Source of the DNA: Haloechinothrix_A salitolerans
GTDB taxonomy: Bacteria > Actinomycetota > Actinomycetes > Mycobacteriales > Pseudonocardiaceae
Direction: 5' to 3' (one strand)
Assembly (NCBI RefSeq): GCF_039544105.1
Contig: NZ_BAABLA010000007.1
Length of the DNA: 64,000 nucleotides
Part shown: positions 58,508-64,000 of the stretch, piece by piece
Numbering within the stretch: the stretch's first letter is position 1
Layout: every line of letters starts with the position of its first letter
Notes under the pieces: model-generated
What the model saw: the letters and a program-made list of their open reading frames with translations, nothing else
The model's database searches: none
Told to the model about the DNA's origin: nothing
Translations under genes and position numbers: made by a program

Positions 58508-61500
58508 TTACTCGAACAGTGCGCGGATGTCCTCGGCGTCGAGGGCGGAGCTGAACGCGCCGCCGTCCTCCATGACACTCGCGAACAACTGCGCCTTACG
58601 TTCCTTCAGCGCCATCACCTTCTCCTCGATGGTGTTCGAGGAGATCAGCCGGTACACCATGACGTTGCGGGTCTGCCCGATACGGTGGGTGCGGTCGACC
58701 GCCTGGGACTCGGTGGCCGGGTTCCACCACGGGTCGAGCAGGAAGCAGTAGTCCGCCTCGGTGAGGTTGAGGCCAAATCCGCCCGCCTTGAGGCTGATCA
58801 GGAACACTGGCGCGTCGCCGCGCTTGAACTGATCGATCACGTCGGCGCGGTTGCGGGTCTTGCCGTCGAGGTAGGTGTAGGTGATGCCCTCGTCGATCAT
58901 CCGCTTGCGCACCTGGTCGAGGAAGCCGGTGAACTGTGAGAACACCAGCGCGCGGTGCCCGCCGTCGATGACCTCGTGCAAGTGCTCGAACAGCGCGTCG
59001 AGTTTTCCGCATGGCACGTCGGCGTACTGCTCGTCGACCATCGCGGGGTGCAGGCTGAGCTGCCGCAGCAACGTCAGCGACCGCAGGATCGTGAAGCGGT
59101 TGCGGTCGACGTCGTCGAGCAGCTTGAGCACCTTCTGCCGTTCCCGCTGGAGGTGGCGCTCGTAGATCGTGCGGTGCCGCTGGTGCATCTCGACCTCGAG
59201 CACCTGCTCCTGCTTGCTCGGCAGGTCGGCGACGACCTGCTCCTTGGTGCGCCGCTTGACCAGCGGTTTGATCCGTCGCCGCAACTGCGTCAGCAGCTCG
59301 GGCGCCTCGCCACGTTCGATGGGCCGGGAGTAGTACTCCTTGAACCGTGTCGGGTTCGGGAACAACCCCGGCGCGGTGATCGACAGCAACGACCACAGCT
59401 CCATCAGGTTGTTCTCCATCGGCGTACCGGTGATCGCGAGCTTGAACGGCGCTGGCAGTCGCCGCGCGCACTGGTACACCTTCGACTTGTGGTTCTTCGC
59501 GAACTGCGCCTCGTCCAGCACCAGCCCGGACCACGCGACACTCTCGTACTCCTCGAAGTCAAGCCGCAGCAGCGTGTACGACGTGACGACGACGTCAGCG
59601 CCCTCGGCGACGTCGACCAGCGACTCGCCGCGCCGGGCAAGCGTCTCGCCCACCGGCACGACGTCGAGATCCGGGGTGAACCGCTGCGCCTCGGCCGCCC
59701 AGTTGGACACCACGCTGGCTGGCGCGACGATTAGAAACGGCGGGATGTCCCCACCGCTGGTCTCCTTCGCGTGGCTGGCCAGCGCCAGCGTCTGCAACGT
59801 CTTGCCGAGGCCCATGTCGTCAGCGAGCACCCCGCCGAGCTGGTGCTGCCACAGGAACGCCAGCCAGGCGTAGCCGTCCTCCTGGTACGGCCGAAGCTGC
59901 GCGTTGAGGTTCGTCGGCAGCTTCGGCGGGTCGAGCGTGCCGAGTGCGAGCAGCCCGTCGACCTGCCGCCGCCACTCCGACGCCTGGCTCTCCACGACGC
60001 CGAGCTCGGTCAGCTCGCCCCAGAGATCAGCCTGGAACCGGCTGATCTGGAGCGTGTCGCTGTCGACGTCCTGCAGCGAGCGGGCCTCTTCTATCAGCCG
60101 CCGCAACGTCTGGAGCTCTGGTTTCTCCAGCGAGAAGAACGCGCCATCCGGCAACAGCAGGTGCGACTCGTTGCGCGCGATGCCCTTGAAGACGTCGCTG
60201 AACGGAACCTCGCGGCCCTCGACGGTGATCGACACGCCGAGGTCGAACCAGTCCCTGCCGTCGGACTCCTCCGTGGACAGCCCGATGCGCAGGGACTCGC
60301 CCGCCTCGCGGTAGTCGGGCTGCTCACCGGTGACCGCGACCTCAAGCCCGGGCGTGTCGGACAGGAGCGGCAGCAGCTCGGTGGTGAACCGCATGGTCTC
60401 GACGCCGCTGAGCCGGGTGTCGCGCAGTACCCGCGCGTGGCTCTGACCACCGCGCGCGAGCGAGAACCGTTCCAGGCCAGAGTCGAGCCGTTCCACGATC
60501 GCCTGCTCGGCGGGCAGGTCGCGCACGCCGCTCTCCGCGAGGGGGCCGTCCAGCTGGATTGTCAGCGGCGAGTCACCGATGTGGTACCGCCACGCCCAGC
60601 TCAGCTCGAGCTCGTGACCCTCACGGTAGTCGGCGGTCAGCACGAGCTCCGGCTCGGAGATCTCCGGCGGCGTGAACGAGTCGTCGGACGACACGATGGT
60701 GGCGGTGTGTCGCAACTGCGGATAGAACTCGTCGCGAAACCGGTCGACGCCCCCTGCGGGGATGGACAGCTTGCGGCCGTCGAGCACGAGCTGCTGCAAC
60801 TGTTCCGACGCCGGTTTCGCCAGCTTGGCCAGCCACAACGGCCAACCGCCCGGGTCGCCCTTGGCCGCGGCGCGATCGGTGAAGACGAGGCCGTGACCGT
60901 TGCGGCCGATGAACCGCAACGGCCGAGGCTGGACGCCGTCGAGGAAGCCAGCGCCGCCGTCATCGACCCGCAGCAGCGGCGTGACGTCGAGGCCGCCGGA
61001 CTTCCCCCGGGTGACGTCGAGGCACACCTCGGCGTCACAGACCGGGTCCAGCTCGCCACGCCGCGTGCCGTGCACGAGCCGCACTCCGGCCGCACGGGCT
61101 TGGTCGAGTAGGGGCCAGAGCTGCCGGGAGCTGAATGTCGAGAGGTCGAGGTACTTGTCGTCGGCCGACGAGTAGCCGGAGTAGCGGCCGGGGTAGCGCG
61201 CGCCGCCTGGCGGCTGGGCGAGGGAGTACAGCTCTTGCAGCAGCCGCACCTGATCGTCGTCATAGTCGCCGTAGAGGTGCAGCGCGTCGAGGCGGGTCCA
61301 GCTGAGGTCACCGGCTACCCAGCCACCACGCTTACCCGGCCGAACCAGCCGCGCGGAGATGTTGTGCTCCCGCCCGCGCAGGCCGCGCGACGCCATCAGC
61401 TCGATCGCGAGCGGCGTGTGGGGGGTGGCGTTTTGCTTCGTGCCGCACAGTTCCTGCAGCGGCTGCTCCCAACTACTCGACGTCTGCTCCCCCGGAGCGT

Positions 61501-61795
61501 CACCGTCCTCGGCCGCCGCGAGCAGCAGCGCGACGACATGCTTGCAGTTGAAGCCGACGGGGCAGCTGCACTGCCCATGGTCGAACCCGCCTTCCGGGGC
61601 GAGCCGGGCGGTGGTGGTGTAGGGCTTGCGGGCATTGCCGTTGACCGTGCCGACGATGGCCCCGGCCCTCGCACGGTACACGGCCCGCTCCACCCTGCCC
61701 TGACGTGCGTAGTTCAGGCCACGGGCATAGGTCTCCGGACCGACCACCTCGATGATCTCGGCCGGATCGATGTCCAGAGGCACCTCGTAACGCAC
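58508..61795 (-). CDS. SWIM zinc-finger SNF2-family helicase
   Basis: A 1095-residue DNA translocase. A SWIM zinc finger (QCSCPVGFNCKHVVAL, residues ~75-90) is followed by a large unassigned region. The SNF2 motor holds LADDMGLGKTLQTLALA (Walker A, ~660), VLDEAQFAKNHKSK (DEAQ variant of DEAH), ITGTPMENNLMELWS, and helicase C motifs ALVFSQFTGFLDQVR and DPWWNPATESQAVDRTHRIGQ. I take the GTG at 61795 (VRYEVPLDID), since earlier in-frame codons overlap the Sua5 gene's 3' side. The family is widespread in actinobacteria; its role in DNA transactions is unclear. It forms the 3' end of a minus-strand run with the Sua5/YciO gene upstream. Confidence 0.9.
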   Translation of the reverse strand: MRYEVPLDIDPAEIIEVVGPETYARGLNYARQGRVERAVYRARAGAIVGTVNGNARKPYTTTARLAPEGGFDHGQCSCPVGFNCKHVVALLLAAAEDGDAPGEQTSSSWEQPLQELCGTKQNATPHTPLAIELMASRGLRGREHNISARLVRPGKRGGWVAGDLSWTRLDALHLYGDYDDDQVRLLQELYSLAQPPGGARYPGRYSGYSSADDKYLDLSTFSSRQLWPLLDQARAAGVRLVHGTRRGELDPVCDAEVCLDVTRGKSGGLDVTPLLRVDDGGAGFLDGVQPRPLRFIGRNGHGLVFTDRAAAKGDPGGWPLWLAKLAKPASEQLQQLVLDGRKLSIPAGGVDRFRDEFYPQLRHTATIVSSDDSFTPPEISEPELVLTADYREGHELELSWAWRYHIGDSPLTIQLDGPLAESGVRDLPAEQAIVERLDSGLERFSLARGGQSHARVLRDTRLSGVETMRFTTELLPLLSDTPGLEVAVTGEQPDYREAGESLRIGLSTEESDGRDWFDLGVSITVEGREVPFSDVFKGIARNESHLLLPDGAFFSLEKPELQTLRRLIEEARSLQDVDSDTLQISRFQADLWGELTELGVVESQASEWRRQVDGLLALGTLDPPKLPTNLNAQLRPYQEDGYAWLAFLWQHQLGGVLADDMGLGKTLQTLALASHAKETSGGDIPPFLIVAPASVVSNWAAEAQRFTPDLDVVPVGETLARRGESLVDVAEGADVVVTSYTLLRLDFEEYESVAWSGLVLDEAQFAKNHKSKVYQCARRLPAPFKLAITGTPMENNLMELWSLLSITAPGLFPNPTRFKEYYSRPIERGEAPELLTQLRRRIKPLVKRRTKEQVVADLPSKQEQVLEVEMHQRHRTIYERHLQRERQKVLKLLDDVDRNRFTILRSLTLLRQLSLHPAMVDEQYADVPCGKLDALFEHLHEVIDGGHRALVFSQFTGFLDQVRKRMIDEGITYTYLDGKTRNRADVIDQFKRGDAPVFLISLKAGGFGLNLTEADYCFLLDPWWNPATESQAVDRTHRIGQTRNVMVYRLISSNTIEEKVMALKERKAQLFASVMEDGGAFSSALDAEDIRALFE

Positions 61796-61889
61796 CCCGC
61801 GAGGATATCGGCCGGGACCGACCGCCAAGTGGCTCACCCGCCGCACCTGGCGCCCGAGTTCGGTGAAATGCGCCGTGCGGTGCTTCTCG

Positions 61890-62510
61890 TTACTCGAAGC
61901 GAGCGGTGTCGCCCGCGCCATAGCGGACGATCTCCGGTTCACCGTGCGAGAAGTCGATCACCGTGGTGGGCTCGGTGCCGCACTCCCCCGAGTCGATCAC
62001 AGCGTCGACGACGTGGTCTAGCTCCTCCTTGATGAGCCAGCCGTCGGTCATCGGCTCCTCGACGTCGGGCAGCAGCAACGTCGACGACAGCAGCGGTTCG
62101 CCGAGTTCGTCCAGCAATGCCATCGCGACCGGGTGCCGGGGGATTCGCGCGCCGACCGTGCGCTTCTTCGGATGCATGAGCTTGCGCGGCACCTCGCGCG
62201 AGGCGGGCAGGATGAACGTGTACTCGCCGGGGGTAGCCGACTTGATCGCACGGAACACGGTGTTGTCGACCTCGGCGAACTGACCGAGCTGGGAGAAGTC
62301 CCGGCACATCAGCGTGTAGTGGTGCCGGCTGTCGAGCTTCCTGATCTCCTTGATCCGGTCCAGCCCCTGCTTGTTGCCGATCATGCAGCCGAGCGCGTAG
62401 CAGGAGTCCGTGGGGTAGGCGATCAGTCCCTCCTCACGCAGCAGCGCGACGACCTGGCCGATCGCGCGTGGTTGGGGGTTGACCGGATGGACGTCGTAGT
62501 ACCTCGCCAT
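61890..62510 (-). CDS. Sua5/YciO/YrdC-family protein
   Basis: A 206-residue protein matching the Sua5/YciO/YrdC fold. PRAIGQVVALLREEGLIAYP, TDSCYALGCMIGNKQGLDRI (ATP-site region) and KEIRKLDSRHHYTLMCRDFS fit. GEYTFILPASREVPRKLM and a C-terminal VIDFSHGEPEIVRYGAG match the YciO branch. YrdC/Sua5 makes threonylcarbamoyl-AMP for tRNA modification; YciO members have a related but less certain role. The ATG at 62510 (MARYYDVHPV) is the natural start; an upstream frame extension of 12 residues is not conserved. The gene is the likely head of the transcript that includes the SNF2 helicase. Confidence 0.88.
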   Translation of the reverse strand: MARYYDVHPVNPQPRAIGQVVALLREEGLIAYPTDSCYALGCMIGNKQGLDRIKEIRKLDSRHHYTLMCRDFSQLGQFAEVDNTVFRAIKSATPGEYTFILPASREVPRKLMHPKKRTVGARIPRHPVAMALLDELGEPLLSSTLLLPDVEEPMTDGWLIKEELDHVVDAVIDSGECGTEPTTVIDFSHGEPEIVRYGAGDTARFE

Positions 62511-62579
62511 CCGGCGAGAGTAATGGCCATGTCGCTCCGCGTGCACGCAGGCCGGTCGCGTCGGCGACCGTAGGGGGCA

Positions 62580-63251
62580 TCAGAGGTCGGCGAACCAGTC
62601 GACGATCTCGGTCAGGAACGCGGCGTCGCTGGCGTCGTCGATCAAGGCGTGCTTGGCTCCCGCGAGCACGCGGTGGGTGCCGTGGCGTGCGGCGTGCAGG
62701 TACGCATCGATGGAGCGTCGCGGGATCACCTCATCGTGTTCGGATTCCAGCACGAGGGTGTCGCCGTCGAACGTCGCGAGGTTGGCGAGCGCGGCGTTGG
62801 TGTCGATCAGGCCGCGCAAGTGCTGGCGAGCCTCAGGGTCGGGACCGTCCGCGTCGATGTAGAGCGCGGGCGCGCGGAGCAGCAGACGCTGGACCGGACG
62901 TTCGCCGAGCAGCAGGCAGGCGAGATACGCACCGTAGCTCGCGGCGCAGACACCGATCCGCTCGACGTCCTCTGTCGAGGCCAGCGCGTCATAGGCGGCG
63001 ACGACGTCACGGAGGTGGTCCTGCCGGGTGCGCTCCCGCAGGTCACCGGGACTGTCGCCATGTCCGCTGAGGTCGACGGCGAGTCCGGTGTGGCAGAGGC
63101 GCTGGCTCACCTCCCTGGCGCGGAGAGTCTGCCTGCGGCGGCTACTGCCGTAACCGTGCACGAAGAGTAGCCCGGCGCCGCTCGGTGTCGAGGGCGTGAC
63201 GAGATCGGCGGCGAGAGTGGTGTCCCCGGATGGAATGTCCATACCGTCCAT
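62580..63251 (-). CDS. Alpha/beta hydrolase, dienelactone-hydrolase-like
   Basis: A 223-residue compact hydrolase. LLFVHGYGSSRRRQTLRARE is the oxyanion loop, VDLSGHGDSPGDLRERTRQD strand 4, IGVCAASYGAYLACLL the nucleophile elbow (AASYG in place of GxSxG, Ser retained), VLESEHDEVIPRRSI the acid, and AKHALIDD with the His. This fits the small alpha/beta hydrolases often annotated as dienelactone hydrolase-related or prolyl-oligopeptidase-like. The start MDGMDIPSGD at 63251 is plausible; an internal ATG at 63242 is an alternative. The substrate is unknown. It is divergent from the last gene, with palindrome C between. Confidence 0.85.
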   Translation of the reverse strand: MDGMDIPSGDTTLAADLVTPSTPSGAGLLFVHGYGSSRRRQTLRAREVSQRLCHTGLAVDLSGHGDSPGDLRERTRQDHLRDVVAAYDALASTEDVERIGVCAASYGAYLACLLLGERPVQRLLLRAPALYIDADGPDPEARQHLRGLIDTNAALANLATFDGDTLVLESEHDEVIPRRSIDAYLHAARHGTHRVLAGAKHALIDDASDAAFLTEIVDWFADL

Positions 63252-63283
63252 CCTGACGTGTGCCGCACGCCCCGTGCGGGGTG

Positions 63284-63331
63284 GATCTTGAGACGTTCAG
63301 GGCGTCATGACGAGCGGGACGCCTCAAGATC
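63284..63331. repeat. Palindrome C, in a divergent promoter region
   Basis: GATCTTGAG at 63284-63292 and CTCAAGATC at 63323-63331 are perfect complements, and the next six bases on each side (ACGTTC / GGACGC) pair partly. It shares the leading GATCTTGAG(A/G)CGTT word with palindromes A and B. Confidence 0.6.
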
Positions 63332-63387
63332 GCGACGCGTGTCCGTCGGCGGGTGCACGCGGGCCCGGGCCCGTACGCTTGATCGCC

Positions 63388-64000
63388 ATGGGGCTGACGG
63401 AGACATTCGAGTGGCGGGGCAGGCGGGTCCGATGGGGACGGATCGGCAGCGGCCCCGCCGTGGTGTTCTGCCATGGCACGCCATGGTCAAGCAGGCTATG
63501 GCTGCCGTACGCGGAGGCGCTGGCGGACGGGTTCACCTGCTACCTGTGGGACATGCCGGGATACGGCGAGTCCGCTATGGACCCTGAACACCGGGTGTCG
63601 CTCGACGTGCAGGGCGAACTGTTCGCCGACCTGTTGCGTCACTGGGGGCTGGCGGCACCACACGTCGTCGCGCACGACTACGGCGGCGCGGTGTCGCTGC
63701 GAGCGCACCTGCTGCACGACGCGGCCTACGCCTCGCTCGCGCTGGTCGACGTCGTCGCGGTCGCACCGTGGGGGTCGGAATTCTTCCGGCTGGTGCGGGA
63801 CAACGCCGAGGTGTTCGCGGCGTTGCCGTCCGCTGTCCACGAGGGCGCGGTGCGGGCGTACGTCGACGGGGCGAGCCACGTCGGGCTCACACAGGATCAG
63901 TCAGACATGCTGGTCACGCCGTGGCTTGGCGACGTCGTACAAGCCGCGTTCTACCGCCAGATCGCCCAAGCCGACCAGGCCTACACGGATGAGATCGAGC
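63388..64000 (+). CDS. Alpha/beta hydrolase (3' end outside window)
   Basis: About 204 codons are visible before the right edge. MGLTETFEWRGRRVRWGRIG opens the protein. Then VVFCHGTPWSSRLWLPYAEA (HGTPW oxyanion loop), LWDMPGYGESAMDPEHRVSL, and VVAHDYGGAVSLRAHLLHD, where Asp takes the nucleophile place as in epoxide hydrolases or haloalkane dehalogenases. The His and acid residues lie outside the window. The ATG at 63388 follows a short spacer. It is divergent from the compact hydrolase gene at 62580. The enzyme class is clear; the substrate is unknown. Confidence 0.82.
   Translation, partial: MGLTETFEWRGRRVRWGRIGSGPAVVFCHGTPWSSRLWLPYAEALADGFTCYLWDMPGYGESAMDPEHRVSLDVQGELFADLLRHWGLAAPHVVAHDYGGAVSLRAHLLHDAAYASLALVDVVAVAPWGSEFFRLVRDNAEVFAALPSAVHEGAVRAYVDGASHVGLTQDQSDMLVTPWLGDVVQAAFYRQIAQADQAYTDEIE

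Noticed and set aside
59771..61111. A 446-codon plus-strand open frame opposite the SNF2 helicase
   Set aside because: It is antisense to conserved helicase motifs and lacks any motif of its own.
1..64000. tRNA, rRNA, CRISPR array, insertion sequence or prophage
   Set aside because: No cloverleaf-like sequences, spacer-repeat arrays, transposase motifs or phage structural proteins were recognised on either strand; the repeats found are short palindromes only.

Overview
This 64 kb window is GC-rich DNA from an arabinogalactan-making actinomycete. Recognisable cell-wall genes are glfT2, glf, a DPPR synthase of the UbiA fold, a PAP2 DPPR phosphatase, dprE1, dprE2 and a gtrA homologue. It also has an ESX-associated (EspG-like) island and many F420/flavin, acyl-CoA and alpha/beta-hydrolase enzymes. 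No mycolate genes (Ag85, fadD32, pks13) flank glf. That fits a mycolate-free arabinogalactan producer such as a member of the Pseudonocardiaceae better than Mycobacterium. The family-level call is an inference.

Layout. 1-12.7 kb: arabinogalactan precursor locus. A minus-strand set (glf, PAP2, UbiA, then gtrA and glfT2) is interrupted by a plus-strand cassette carrying dprE1 and dprE2. Interleaved with these are two sulfotransferase-like genes, a LicD-methyltransferase fusion and a coiled-coil protein. 12.9-28.4 kb: envelope and surface-glycan genes. These are two paralogous DUF6541/Rv3779-type membrane proteins, a DegT aminotransferase with a Gfo/Idh dehydrogenase, an LpxA-like acyltransferase, a GT4 glycosyltransferase, a UPF0104-type membrane protein, a PlsC acyltransferase, a secreted SGNH hydrolase, and LhgO-like and LLM oxidoreductases. 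28.6-35.8 kb: a block syntenic with M. tuberculosis Rv3834c-Rv3838c (serS, septum-formation protein, metallopeptidase, histidine phosphatase, pheA). It is broken by a haloalkane dehalogenase-like gene and a DUF4232 lipoprotein, and a macro-domain gene follows. 36-40 kb: coaA, a Bem46-like hydrolase, a 52-residue membrane protein, a stress protein and an HTH-formylglycine-generating-enzyme fusion.

40-47 kb: a TetR-controlled acyl-CoA locus ending in an unusual 984-residue fusion of SRPBCC, thiolase-like and crotonase domains. 48-51.5 kb: an orphan ESX-associated island with an EspG-like protein, a small protein with a C-terminal YxxxD motif, a DUF3558-like lipoprotein and a WXG protein carrying a seven-residue PDG repeat. 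51.5-64 kb: an alcohol dehydrogenase, an EphD-like hydrolase-SDR fusion, a secreted lipase, LLM and alpha/beta hydrolases, a SWIM-SNF2 helicase, a Sua5/YciO protein and a hydrolase cut by the right edge.

No rRNA, tRNA, CRISPR array, transposase or phage gene was seen. Several intergenic palindromes recur within the window and look like a dispersed repeat family. The strongest leads are the sulfotransferase/LicD-methyltransferase module inside the dprE cassette, the SRPBCC-thiolase-crotonase fusion, the HTH-FGE fusion with both copper-ligand cysteines, the PDG-repeat ESX protein, and a DprE1 with Thr in place of the benzothiazinone-target Cys.
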